Counted from the first letter of the stretch, positions 1 through 8,517 are shown. The stretch is 32,346 nt of DNA from Holophagae bacterium (GCA_012516935.1 JAAYVZ010000231.1:1-32346), one strand, 5' to 3'. Numbers and translations: made by a program. Notes: a model not told the origin generated them from the letters alone.

Positions 1-2223
1 CCGCGGGTCGACTTCGAGATCTTCGAGCCGAAGTCCGAGAAGGAGGTTTCGGCCGGCACCGTCTCCCGCGCCAAGGCCACCTGCCCCTGCTGCCGGGCCG
101 TGCTCCCTCCCGAGCGCGTCCGCGCCCAGCTCGCCACCCAGCGCGGCGGCGCCGATGTGATCTTCGACGCAAAAGGCCGGCGTACCGGCGGCGCTCGCCT
201 CCTCGCCGTCGTCACCCTCGAGCCGGGGGTCACCGGCCGCCAGTACCGCCTGCCGACCGCGCGCGACTACGCCTCCGTCCACGCCGCCCAGAAGCGGGTT
301 ACCAAGATCCTCGCCGACTGGGAAGAGAGCGGTCGCCAGGGTCTGTGCCCGATCCCCGACGAACCCCTCCCGCCGATCGGCACCCTCGGCTTCCGCGTCC
401 AGCGCTACGGCATGCTTGAGTGGGGCGACCTGTTCACAGCGCGCCAGAAGGTGGCACTGATCTCTCTTGGGCAGGCCCTGCCGCTTTCTTCTGAGCTCCA
501 GCGACCGCTCTCGCTCGCGATTGGGAAGTTGGCCGACCTTGCAAACACGATTTGCCCTTGGGAACCGATCGCTGAGTGCCCGCGCAATGTCCTGTCGAAT
601 GGCCGCCTCAAGCCCGGCTGGGACTTCGCCGAGGGCGTAGTGACGTCAGACGCTAGCGGCGGATTCTCCACGTGCGTCGGGAACCTAGCCAGTGGTGTCG
701 ACTCTGTCCGCGGCATCTCGCAGACCGCTCGCCCGGAGGTCGCTGCCGCGCAGGAGTCGCCGCTGCCCACAGACTCTGCATCGATCTGGTTCACCGATCC
801 GCCCTACTACGACGCGATTCCCTACTCAGACCTGTCTGATTTCTTCTATGTTTGGTATCGGAGAGTGCTTCCCAATGAAGTTCGCGGGGATCCGTTCGAC
901 TCAACGAATCGGTTGACGCCCAAGGTCTTAGAAGCCGTATATGACGAATCCAAGAGGGTTGATGGCCGTGCCAAAGACCGCTCCTTCTTTGAAGGTGAGA
1001 TGGCTCGCGCCTTCGCGGAGGGCGAGCGCGTCATCAGGGAGGACAGTATTGCGTCTGTGGTCTTTGCCCACAAGACCACGGAAGGGTGGGAGGCCCTTCT
1101 TTCCGGAATCACACGCGGTGGTTGGACCATTACCGGGTCGTGGCCTGTTGTAACCGAGCAGGCGCACCGCCTTCGAGCGAGAGACTCGGCCGCACTCGCG
1201 ACAAGCGTGCACCTTGTCTGTCGCCCCCGCCCTGACGACGCGTCCATCGGCGACTGGGCGGATGTGCTCCACGAGCTGCCAGTGCGCGTCGGCGACTGGA
1301 TGGAGCGACTGCAGAGCGAAGGGGTACGCGGCGCAGACCTGGTATTCGCCTGCATCGGCCCGGCGCTCGAGATCTTCAGCCGGTACTCGCGTGTCGAGAC
1401 GGCGGACGGGCGGGAGGTCGGGCTCGGGGAGTATCTCGAGAAGGTCTGGGAGGTCGTCGGGCGGACGGCGCTGGCACAGGTGCTGGGGACGGCCGAAGCC
1501 CGGGCGCGCAACGGCGCCGCCGGGGCGGTGGAGGAGGATGCACGGCTGACCGCCCTCTTCCTCTGGACGCTCCAGGCGACCGACGGCGACGCGGACGCGG
1601 CCGCCACCGATGCGGCCGGCGAAGACGCCGAAAGCGCCGGCGAGGAAGGCGAAGAGGAGGACGAGGACGAAAAAGGCCGGCGCGGCAAGGCCCGCGGCCT
1701 CTCGCTCGTCTTCGACGTCGTCCGCCGATTCGCGCAGCCACTCGGAATCGACCTGCCGAAGTGGGAAGGGCGGGTGATCGAGACCCGGAAAGGTGTCGTG
1801 CGGCTGTTGCCGGTGGCCGAGCGGGCGCGGCAGCTCTTCGGCGAGGAGGGAGCTCAGGCCGTCGCTGTGCAGCTCGAGCAGAGGGCAGCGCGCGACGCGA
1901 ATGGAGTTCAGGGGATGCTCTTCCCCGAGATGGAGCCGGCGCCCAAGGTGCGCGGCCGCGCGACCCGCGGCCAGAAGAGCGCATTCGACATCGGCGACGA
2001 CAAGCTCGGCGCTGCTGGTGAGGGGACGACCCTCGACCGCGTGCACGCTGCGATGCTTTTGCAGTCGGGTGGGCGAACCAACGCCCTCCGCGCACTGCTC
2101 AAAGCCGAGCAGGAGCGTGGGACGGACTTCCTGCGCCTCGCCAACGCCCTGTCGGCGCTCTACCCGACGGGAAGTGAGGAAAAACGCCTGCTCGATGCCA
2201 TGCTTCTGGCAGTGCCGAGGTGA
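1..2223 (+). CDS. DUF1156-type adenine-specific DNA methylase (5' partial)
   Basis: The reading frame is open at the left edge, so the N-terminus is missing; 740 residues are present. It resembles DUF1156/COG1743 DNA methylases, which transfer methyl groups to adenine. The N6-adenine methylase motif IV, DPPYYDAIPYSD, lies at window codons 266-277 and is followed by an FFYVWYRR helix typical of this family. A Cys cluster (C28, C30, C31) looks like part of a zinc ribbon. An Asp/Glu-rich linker spans roughly codons 527-560 before a C-terminal domain. It is the first visible gene of a six-gene unit; the next start is 10 nt downstream. In related loci such methylases travel with a DUF499 ATPase, present here as the last gene, and are considered anti-phage associated. 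The methylase core (about 430-1200) is visibly less GC-rich than both flanks. Family assignment is confident; the recognised DNA sequence is unknown. Confidence 0.9.
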   Translation, partial: PRVDFEIFEPKSEKEVSAGTVSRAKATCPCCRAVLPPERVRAQLATQRGGADVIFDAKGRRTGGARLLAVVTLEPGVTGRQYRLPTARDYASVHAAQKRVTKILADWEESGRQGLCPIPDEPLPPIGTLGFRVQRYGMLEWGDLFTARQKVALISLGQALPLSSELQRPLSLAIGKLADLANTICPWEPIAECPRNVLSNGRLKPGWDFAEGVVTSDASGGFSTCVGNLASGVDSVRGISQTARPEVAAAQESPLPTDSASIWFTDPPYYDAIPYSDLSDFFYVWYRRVLPNEVRGDPFDSTNRLTPKVLEAVYDESKRVDGRAKDRSFFEGEMARAFAEGERVIREDSIASVVFAHKTTEGWEALLSGITRGGWTITGSWPVVTEQAHRLRARDSAALATSVHLVCRPRPDDASIGDWADVLHELPVRVGDWMERLQSEGVRGADLVFACIGPALEIFSRYSRVETADGREVGLGEYLEKVWEVVGRTALAQVLGTAEARARNGAAGAVEEDARLTALFLWTLQATDGDADAAATDAAGEDAESAGEEGEEEDEDEKGRRGKARGLSLVFDVVRRFAQPLGIDLPKWEGRVIETRKGVVRLLPVAERARQLFGEEGAQAVAVQLEQRAARDANGVQGMLFPEMEPAPKVRGRATRGQKSAFDIGDDKLGAAGEGTTLDRVHAAMLLQSGGRTNALRALLKAEQERGTDFLRLANALSALYPTGSEEKRLLDAMLLAVPR

Positions 2224-2233
2224 GGAGAGTGGC

Positions 2234-3466
2234 ATGCTGAAACGGCTGACTATCAGGAACTTCAAGTCACTCGGCGACGTGTCGATCGAGTTTCCGCGGC
2301 TGGCGGTCCTATTCGGACCCAACGCTGCCGGGAAAAGCAATCTGCTGGACGCCGTTCAGGCGCTTTCGCGTATCGGAACCCAGCGCACCGTCGCCGACGC
2401 CCTGAGTGAGTCCATCCGCGGCTATCCGATCGAGGCCTTCGCTTTCCCTAAAGAGGGCCTCGCCGGCCTGCTGTCGTCCTCCACGGCCGCGTTCTACTTG
2501 AGCGCCGACCTGACCCGGAAGAAGGACTTCCTTCGCTACAGCGCTCGCATCGAGATCACACCAGGGTCGGGCGCACTGGCCGTGAGTGACGAGTACCTTT
2601 GTGCGCTCGCCAAAGACGGCACGCCAAAGGGCACTCCAGCGATCGAATCGGTCGAGGGCAAGCTCAGGTTGCGGCGCAAGAGTGAGGGCGGGAAGCCTCG
2701 CTACGAGCCGATCCGCCAGAACTACGCCGTACTCTCCGATGCCCGGCTCGGAAAGCCGCTGTACCCGACGATCGAGACTGCCCGCGCGGAGCTCTCGGAC
2801 TGGCGCACCTACTACCTGGATCCTCGGGTCGCGATGCGAGCCGCCCAGCCCCCCTCCGACGTACGTGACATTGGACCGCTGGGCGGCAAAATCGCCCCGT
2901 TCCTCTACCGCCTTCGCGCCGAGCATCCGAAGGCATTCCAGGCTGTCTCCCGGACCCTGCGGTCCATCGTTCCGAGCATCGAGGAGGTCAACGTCGATCT
3001 CGACAAGCGGGGCACTCTCGACATCTTGGTTCGGCAGGACGGCACGGACTACAGCTCGCGAATCGTCTCGGAAGGCACGCTGCGGGTACTCGCGCTCTGT
3101 GCCATCGCGGTCAACCCTTGGGGCGGCTCGCTCCTGGCCTTCGAAGAGCCCGAGAACGGCGTCCACCCGCGCCGTCTCGAGCTGATCGCCGAGCTCCTCA
3201 TGGCACTGGCGCTCGAGCAGGAGCGCCAGGTGATCGTCACCACGCATTCGCCGCTGTTCTGCGACGCGGTCCTCAAGCGCGCGCGAGAACGACAAGACGA
3301 CATCGGCCTGTTCAACGTTCGCCGGAAGGGCCGAGCGACCGTGGTCCAGCCGTTCCGGATCGCTGGCCCGCTATTCAGTGACTCCGAGATCGCCGCCGCA
3401 CTCACCGCAGGCACCGAAGACGGCCTGTTCGAGGGGCTCCTGCTCCGTGGAATGCTCGATGAGTGA
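2234..3466 (+). CDS. AAA/ABC-type ATPase, OLD-like (AAA_21 group)
   Basis: A 410-residue P-loop ATPase. The ATG at 2234 follows a GGAGAG ribosome site and starts with the typical MLKRLTIRNFKSL opening of SMC/RecF/OLD-like ATPases. Walker A GPNAAGKSN is at residues 28-36. An ABC-signature-like SEGTLR is near 278. Walker B LLAFEEPENGVHP is near 300, and the switch histidine lies in TTHSP near 336. Such ATPases act as sensors or clamps for a nuclease partner. The next gene overlaps the 3' end by 8 nt and encodes a small DUF4276/TOPRIM-like protein, so the pair probably forms a two-gene OLD-like (overcoming lysogenization defect) module, comparable in logic to ATPase-nuclease defence pairs. Partner and function are inferred from context; the ATPase fold is clear. 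Confidence 0.9.
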   Translation: MLKRLTIRNFKSLGDVSIEFPRLAVLFGPNAAGKSNLLDAVQALSRIGTQRTVADALSESIRGYPIEAFAFPKEGLAGLLSSSTAAFYLSADLTRKKDFLRYSARIEITPGSGALAVSDEYLCALAKDGTPKGTPAIESVEGKLRLRRKSEGGKPRYEPIRQNYAVLSDARLGKPLYPTIETARAELSDWRTYYLDPRVAMRAAQPPSDVRDIGPLGGKIAPFLYRLRAEHPKAFQAVSRTLRSIVPSIEEVNVDLDKRGTLDILVRQDGTDYSSRIVSEGTLRVLALCAIAVNPWGGSLLAFEEPENGVHPRRLELIAELLMALALEQERQVIVTTHSPLFCDAVLKRARERQDDIGLFNVRRKGRATVVQPFRIAGPLFSDSEIAAALTAGTEDGLFEGLLLRGMLDE

Positions 3467-4070
3467 GCCGGTAGCCGTCGATCTCTTCGTAGAGGACCGC
3501 GCCCACGAGGCGTTCCTCGGGCCGATCGTCCATCGCGTCGCCCGCGAGGAGGGAGTCGCGGTCCATGCCCGTATCCGCTCGGCCCGCGGCGGCCATGGTC
3601 GCGCGATCGAGGAGTTGAAGCTCTATCAAAGCGTGATGGCGCTCGATCCGACCTCGTCGGGTGCTCCCGCACTCGTCATCGTCGGCATCGACGCCAACTG
3701 CAAAACGTACCCGAAAGCGCGCGAGGCGGTACAGGCGGAGATCCGGGCCGGGCTGGCCGACCGAGTCATCCTGGCCTGCCCGGACCCGCACGTGGAACGA
3801 TGGTACCTGGCCGACCCCATCTCTTTCGAGACCGTGGTGGGCTTTCGCCCGGCGGTCGGCAAAGCAAAATGCGCGCGGGACTACTACAAGAATCTGCTGG
3901 CCAAGTCAGTACGGCACGGAGGGCATCCGCCGACCCTGCTGGGCCTCGAGTTCGCGGCCGAGCTGGTGGAGGCGATGGATCTCTACCGAGCGGGAAAGAA
4001 CGATCACTCACTTCGCGCCTTCGTGGACGAGCTGAGGACTGGTCTCCGGCGAATCGGAGTCGGCCGGTGA
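3459..4070 (+). CDS. DUF4276/TOPRIM-like protein, partner of the upstream ATPase
   Basis: A 203-residue protein. The ATG at 3459 overlaps the ATPase stop by 8 nt, which indicates translational coupling. The sequence begins with a beta strand ending in VDLFVED, followed by a helix, the usual first TOPRIM-like acidic motif. It then has a VGIDAN strand end (second acidic motif) and DPHVERWYLAD, a motif typical of DUF4276 proteins that sit next to AAA_21 ATPases. Proteins of this type are thought to be nuclease-like effectors controlled by the ATPase. Metal-binding residues are plausible (E in FVED, D in GID) but activity is inference. No membrane segment or signal peptide is seen. Confidence 0.78.
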   Translation: MSEPVAVDLFVEDRAHEAFLGPIVHRVAREEGVAVHARIRSARGGHGRAIEELKLYQSVMALDPTSSGAPALVIVGIDANCKTYPKAREAVQAEIRAGLADRVILACPDPHVERWYLADPISFETVVGFRPAVGKAKCARDYYKNLLAKSVRHGGHPPTLLGLEFAAELVEAMDLYRAGKNDHSLRAFVDELRTGLRRIGVGR

Positions 4071-4624
4071 CCCGAGCCTCGGCATCTCGCACGCTCGCCC
4101 CCCGCCTGAAATCAGGAACGAAGGCGAAGGCGCCTGCCCGCCTCTACACGCTCGAGGTCGCGATCATGAGCGGCTCGGTCACGGCACGGTTCGCGAGGGC
4201 GAATCCCGTGATGGCGCGCACGATCGAGATCCGTGGCGACCAGACGCTGGCGCGTTTGCATGCGGCGATCTTCGATGCCTTCGATCGCTTCGACGAGCAC
4301 CATTACGAATTCCAGATCGGCGGCACGAAACCGATGGATCCGCGGGCAACCCGCTATGGGCTCTGGCAACCGCCGGGGCCATTCGATCGAGGCGAGCCAG
4401 TGCACAGCGCGGCGCGGACGAAGCTCGACGCGCTCGAGCTCAAGGCCGGCGACCGATTCGGCTACTGGTTCGACTTCGGCGACGACTGGTGGCATACCAT
4501 CCGGGTCGCGGCTATCGCCGAGGTCGCGACCCGGGGACGCTATCCGAGAGTCGTGGCTCGCATCGGCGAGAGCCCGCCTCAGCACCCCGATTGGGAGGAG
4601 GAGGAATCGGCCAATGACGGGTAG
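4067..4624 (+). CDS. Plasmid pRiA4b ORF-3-like family protein
   Basis: The GTG at 4067 overlaps the previous stop as GTGA, giving a 185-residue protein. This start is preferred over the internal ATG at 4168 because the conserved domain opens upstream of it with LYTLEVAI. The pattern TLARLHAAIFDAFDRFDEHHYEFQIG and the later GDRFGYWFDFGDDWWHTIRV block are the hallmark of the pRiA4b ORF-3/IS1096 TnpR-like family: a helix with HxYEF, then an FDFGDxWxH strand. The biochemical role of that family is not established; members often occur on mobile elements and in accessory islands. The next gene overlaps by 11 nt, so the two probably form a functional pair inside this operon. Confidence 0.82.
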   Translation: MTRASASRTLAPRLKSGTKAKAPARLYTLEVAIMSGSVTARFARANPVMARTIEIRGDQTLARLHAAIFDAFDRFDEHHYEFQIGGTKPMDPRATRYGLWQPPGPFDRGEPVHSAARTKLDALELKAGDRFGYWFDFGDDWWHTIRVAAIAEVATRGRYPRVVARIGESPPQHPDWEEEESANDG

Positions 4625-5408
4625 AAGCAAGGGCAACGGCCCGCGAGGGAAGGCGTTGAGCGGCAAGGTGGTCGAGCTGGCCCGTCCGGCGGAGCCCGCC
4701 ATCGCGAAGGTGTTCGACGAGTTCCTGACCGAGAAACGTCGGGAGCTCGGCGCGAAGACGATCCGGCAGTACGAGGACGTCATCTGCCTGCTGCGCGGCC
4801 ATCTCGACGGCTGCGCTTACGAGAGCCTGTCGAAACCGGAGCGGGCGCTGTGGGAGCGGGCCTTCAACGCCGAGGGCGAGGCGCATCGCGAGTTCTGCGA
4901 TCTGTTCGGGCCCGAGAAGATTCCCGAGCACCTCGACGGGTTCTTCGGCTACTTCATGATCCGCAAGGTGATTGCCGGGCCCGCGCTCGTGCGCGCCGCG
5001 GGGACCGTGACGAAGAAGCTCTCGGCCTGGCTCGCGGCGAAGGGCTACATCGAGGCCGAGGCCGCGCGCAAGGCAGCCGAGCGGAGCTCCGCCGCGTCGC
5101 GGGACCTGCCGCGGGCCGACCGGGCGGCGAAGATCCTCTACGAGGCGGCCTCCCGCGTCGCGGTGAATGTCACGACGCTTCCGGACTCGGACTACCTGGA
5201 GTTCGATCACTTCATCATCACCCGGATCGAGCCCGGCAAGCTCTGGCTCGAAGTCTGGGAGGGAGGCAAACCCGAGGAGCGCGGACCGATCTCGGTGCCC
5301 CGGGCCGCAACCGATCTCCTCTGCCCCGGATGGTGGTTGAGCTGCGCGCTGGCGCGCGTCGGCAAGAGCTGGCACATCGTCGAGATGACGAACGTCTATC
5401 CGGACTGA
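4614..5408 (+). CDS. Unrecognised protein with recombinase-like helical N-terminus
   Basis: 264 residues, starting at an ATG that overlaps the preceding gene by 11 nt. I do not recognise the family. Residues about 30-65 (FDEFLTEKRRELGAKTIRQY) resemble the SAM-like core-binding domain of tyrosine recombinases, but no catalytic RHRY domain follows, so it is not an integrase. Residues 100-165 are helical and charged. The C-terminal part (about 190-260) is rich in beta strands and Trp (LEFDHFIITRIEPGKLWLEV, PGWWLSCALARVGKSWHIVE) and may be a small barrel. Its tight linkage to the pRiA4b-like gene suggests the two act together. A DNA-binding role is possible from the N-terminus but unproven. Confidence 0.7.
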   Translation: MTGRSKGNGPRGKALSGKVVELARPAEPAIAKVFDEFLTEKRRELGAKTIRQYEDVICLLRGHLDGCAYESLSKPERALWERAFNAEGEAHREFCDLFGPEKIPEHLDGFFGYFMIRKVIAGPALVRAAGTVTKKLSAWLAAKGYIEAEAARKAAERSSAASRDLPRADRAAKILYEAASRVAVNVTTLPDSDYLEFDHFIITRIEPGKLWLEVWEGGKPEERGPISVPRAATDLLCPGWWLSCALARVGKSWHIVEMTNVYPD

Positions 5409-5413
5409 GGAGG
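5407..5413 (+). promoter_or_regulatory. Strong ribosome binding site for the DUF499 gene
   Basis: GAGGAGG sits 6 nt before the ATG at 5420 and overlaps the TGA stop (5406-5408) of the previous gene. It fixes the start of the DUF499 protein and would favour re-initiation by ribosomes finishing the upstream gene. Confidence 0.7.
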
Positions 5414-5419
5414 ACCTCG

Positions 5420-8179
5420 ATGGAGCCCTGGTACAAGGTCGCAACGCCGCGCAAGGAGGTCCGTGAGGGACGTTCCTTCAACCCCGACGAGTTCGCGATC
5501 GCGCTCGAACAGGTCGTCGCGGGCACCGCGCCCGACGACTACCGGCAGCCGGAGCAGTTCTTCGCCCGCACCTGCTTCACGCGCGCCCTGACCGAGCACA
5601 CCGGGATGGTGCTGCGGCGGCTCGCGGGGCAGACCGAGCACACGGCGCCGGTGCTCACGCTGATCACCCAGTTCGGCGGCGGCAAGACGCATACCCTGAC
5701 CGCCCTCTACCACCTCGCGCGCCACGGCCTCGCGGCCGCCACGTGGAACGGGGTGGCCGACCTGGTGCGAGCCGCCGGCGTACCGGAGGTGCCGGCGGCG
5801 AAGGTGGCGGTCTTCGTGGGCAACGCCTGGGACCCACAGCCGGAGCGGGAGACGCCGTGGATCGACATCGCCCGCCAGCTCGCCGGGGACGCCGGGGTCG
5901 CGGCGCTCGGCGAGGCGGCACGCACGACGCCCCCCGGAACCGAGGCGATCACCCGAGTCTTTGCGGCCGCCGGGGCGCCGGTCCTCCTCCTCTTCGACGA
6001 GGTCCTCAACTTCCTGAACCGCCACCGGAGCAGCGCAGAGGCTTTCCACGCCTTCATCCAGAACCTGACCGTGGCGACCACCGGCACGACCCACGGCGCC
6101 TGCGTGATCTCGCTGCCGCGCAGTCAGGTCGAGATGACCGACTGGGACCAGGAGTGGCAGGACCGGATCGCCAAGGTCGTGCGTCGGGTCGCCAAGGACC
6201 TGATCGCCAACGACGAGACCGAGATCAGCGAGGTCGTCCGCCGCCGGCTCTTCCAGGACCTCGGGCCGGAAAGGGTCCGGCGAAACGTCGCCAGGATGTT
6301 CGCGGACTGGTGCTTCGAACGCCGGGCGCAGCTACCTCCCGAGTGGACCGCCGTCGACTCGGCGGCCACCGAGACGAAGGCGCGGGAGTACCTGCAGCGA
6401 CGGTTCGAGGCCTGCTACCCGTTCCACCCCGCGACGCTCTCTGTCTTCCAGCGCAAGTGGCAGGCCCTTCCTCAGTACCAGCAGACGCGCGGCACCCTGG
6501 CGATGTTGGCGCAGTGGATCTCGATCGCCGCCGGGGAGTCGTTCAAGAGAGCGCGCACCGAGCCTCTGATCACGCTGGGATCTGCTCCCCTCTCGGAGCC
6601 GGGGTTCCGTGGCGTCGTCCTCGGGCAGTTGGGGGAACCCCGACTCGTGGCTGCGATCGAGGCCGACCTCGCCGGCGAACAGGCGCACAGCCGCTCGCTC
6701 GACGCCGACACCAAGGGGCCGCTCCGTGACATCCACCGACGAGTCGGCACGGCGATTTTGTTCGAGTCCTCCGGCGGGCAGACCGAAAAGGTCGCGCACC
6801 TCCCCGAGCTCCGGTTCGCACTCGGCGAACCCACGCTCGACACGACGACGATCGACAACGCCGCCTTCGCCCTCGAGGACCGTTCCTACTTCGTTCGCAA
6901 GGTGGGTACGGACGGCTTCCGGATCGGCTACCAACCGACGATGAAGAAGGTCGTCAGCGATCGACGCGCCTCCCTCGACGACGAAACCGAGGTCAAGCCC
7001 GCGTTGCGAAAGCTCGTCGACGAAGAGTTCCGGCGCGGGGCCACCATCCCCGTTGTGCCGTTTCCTCGAGACAGCGGGGAGATCGCCGATTCGCCCCGAC
7101 TCACTCTCGTCGTCGCCGATCCCGAGCTCGAGTGGTCGGAAGCTGGTGGCCTTCGACAGCAAATTTCGGAGTGGACGAACAACCGCGGCAAATCGCCCCG
7201 GCTTTACCCCGGTGCGCTCGTCTGGTGCGTCAGGAAGCCGGGGCGCGACCTGCGAGAGAAAGTCGAAGTAGCGCTCGCCTGGAGGCGGGTTGCGCGCGAG
7301 GTGACCGAGGGAACGCTGGGCGGTGAGTTCGACCGTAGCGACCGAGCTGAGCTGCAAGCGAAAGTCAGAGACGCCGAAGAAACCGCGAAGGACGAGGTTT
7401 GGGGGGCTTATCGTTATGCCGTCGTCGCCGACAGCCAGGAGAGCGATGGGCTCAAGGTCATCGACCTGGGCGCTGGCCACTCTTCCAGCGCCGAAAGCCT
7501 GACGGGTCGCGTTCTCGCTGCGCTCAAGTCAGAAGCACTGCTCAACGAGTCGGTGGGTGCTGGATACATCGATCGAAACTGGCCGCCTGCCCTCCGCGCG
7601 AGCGGGGCTTGGCCGCTGTCGAGCCTTCGCCAGAGCTTCCTGAACGGCGCGCTGACCCGGCTGGTCGACCCCGACCGAGTCCTCAAGAGCAAAATTGCCG
7701 ACTTCGTGTCCCGCGGTGACTTCGGATTGGCTTCCGGCCGAAAGGCCAACGGCACGTACGAGCGCGTCTGGTTCAAAGAACTCGTGGCCGCGGATGAGAT
7801 CACTTTCGAAGCCGAGGTCTTCCTCCTTCGCAAGGCGACGGCCGAATCACTTCGAAACGGTGCAACGGTTGACACTGCGCCGCCGAGCGGTCCCACGACG
7901 CCCGCGCCTCCCGTGGTCGAGCCGTCAACGACCGACAGCGCGATTCAGACCCCAGATTCACCTTCGACGAGAGTGGTCCGGCTCACAGGGTCCGTGCCAC
8001 CCGAAGTCTGGAATCGCCTCGGGACCAAGATTCTGCCCAAGCTTCGCACGGGCAGCGAGCTGCGGATCGGGCTCGACCTCAGCGCGTCTGTATCGGAAAC
8101 CGCAGCCGAGAACCTGATCGCCGAGCTGCGCCAGATCCTCCAAGAGCTCGGCCTAACGGGCTCGGTGCAGGTCGAGTAG
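5420..8179 (+). CDS. DUF499-family P-loop ATPase, defence associated
   Basis: 919 residues. The start MEPWYKVATPRKEVREG and the early block FARTCFTRALTEHTGMVL are typical of DUF499 proteins. The nucleotide site is the unusual Walker A QFGGGKTH (about residues 84-91), with Walker B VLLLFDEVLNFL near 188-199. The central part carries the family pattern YFVRKVGTDGFRIGYQPT. The C-terminal tail (about 845-919) is a small alpha/beta domain after a Pro/Thr/Ser-rich linker. DUF499 ATPases accompany DUF1156 methylases and, in other genomes, a DUF3780 protein and a HerA or SNF2-type helicase or phospholipase-D nuclease; that set is regarded as anti-phage. Those other partners are not visible here and could lie upstream of the window. 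The first half is more GC-rich than the second. Related ATPases are also named PglY/BrxC in BREX systems, but no pglZ or brxL is present here. Confidence 0.88.
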   Translation: MEPWYKVATPRKEVREGRSFNPDEFAIALEQVVAGTAPDDYRQPEQFFARTCFTRALTEHTGMVLRRLAGQTEHTAPVLTLITQFGGGKTHTLTALYHLARHGLAAATWNGVADLVRAAGVPEVPAAKVAVFVGNAWDPQPERETPWIDIARQLAGDAGVAALGEAARTTPPGTEAITRVFAAAGAPVLLLFDEVLNFLNRHRSSAEAFHAFIQNLTVATTGTTHGACVISLPRSQVEMTDWDQEWQDRIAKVVRRVAKDLIANDETEISEVVRRRLFQDLGPERVRRNVARMFADWCFERRAQLPPEWTAVDSAATETKAREYLQRRFEACYPFHPATLSVFQRKWQALPQYQQTRGTLAMLAQWISIAAGESFKRARTEPLITLGSAPLSEPGFRGVVLGQLGEPRLVAAIEADLAGEQAHSRSLDADTKGPLRDIHRRVGTAILFESSGGQTEKVAHLPELRFALGEPTLDTTTIDNAAFALEDRSYFVRKVGTDGFRIGYQPTMKKVVSDRRASLDDETEVKPALRKLVDEEFRRGATIPVVPFPRDSGEIADSPRLTLVVADPELEWSEAGGLRQQISEWTNNRGKSPRLYPGALVWCVRKPGRDLREKVEVALAWRRVAREVTEGTLGGEFDRSDRAELQAKVRDAEETAKDEVWGAYRYAVVADSQESDGLKVIDLGAGHSSSAESLTGRVLAALKSEALLNESVGAGYIDRNWPPALRASGAWPLSSLRQSFLNGALTRLVDPDRVLKSKIADFVSRGDFGLASGRKANGTYERVWFKELVAADEITFEAEVFLLRKATAESLRNGATVDTAPPSGPTTPAPPVVEPSTTDSAIQTPDSPSTRVVRLTGSVPPEVWNRLGTKILPKLRTGSELRIGLDLSASVSETAAENLIAELRQILQELGLTGSVQVE

Positions 8180-8228
8180 CCTGGCTCGCCCGCTCGACCG
8201 ACATCGCCGCGCCATCGCATTCGAGTCA

Positions 8229-8252
8229 GGGTCGCCCCTGCCAGGGCGGCCC
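8229..8252. terminator. Hairpin between convergent frames, possible terminator
   Basis: GGGTCGCCC and GGGCGGCCC form a 9-bp stem with one G-T wobble and a 6-nt loop, about 50 nt after the DUF499 stop. There is no T-run on either strand, so it would be a factor-assisted or weak terminator. The position suits the end of the operon. Confidence 0.4.
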
Positions 8253-8265
8253 ATGAATGCCGCCG

Positions 8266-8517
8266 TTACTTCACCCGGTGCCGGATCTTGTGGCGCTCGA
8301 TCTCGAGGTCCTCGACGACGAAGTTGCGGACGGCCTTTGCCTCGCCGTACTTTGCTCGCCGAGGTCTCGCCAGCAACCGCAGAACGCCGCTGCAGCCGCC
8401 ACCCTCTGTGATCTCGTTCGTTTTGTGCCAACACGTATCTCGCAACTGTCGAACGCGGGCTCGGCACAACTCACCGCAGCGCCAACCCCTGTCCGCAAAC
8501 CGCCCCTTTTGCCGCAC
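8266..8517 (-). pseudogene. Possible short or decayed gene, C-terminal piece
   Basis: An 83-codon minus-strand frame whose last 30 residues (ending AKYGEAKAVRNFVVEDLEI then ERHKIRHRVK) look like real protein: alternating charged and hydrophobic residues. The N-terminal half is Cys/Arg-rich and looks non-coding. No ribosome site precedes its ATG. It may be the 3' remnant of a gene lost when the island changed. I do not recognise the family, and chance is a real alternative. Confidence 0.25.

Noticed and set aside
928-2340. Long minus-strand frame under the methylase and ATPase start
   Set aside because: The + strand carries clear methylase motifs; the minus product has none.
4614-5408. Tyrosine recombinase / integrase
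   Set aside because: Only the core-binding-like helix pattern is present; the R-H-R-Y catalytic domain is absent.
5420-8179. Complete BREX system
   Set aside because: A P-loop ATPase and a methylase are present, but no pglZ phosphatase, brxL protease, brxA or brxB genes are in the window; the DUF1156/DUF499 pairing fits better.
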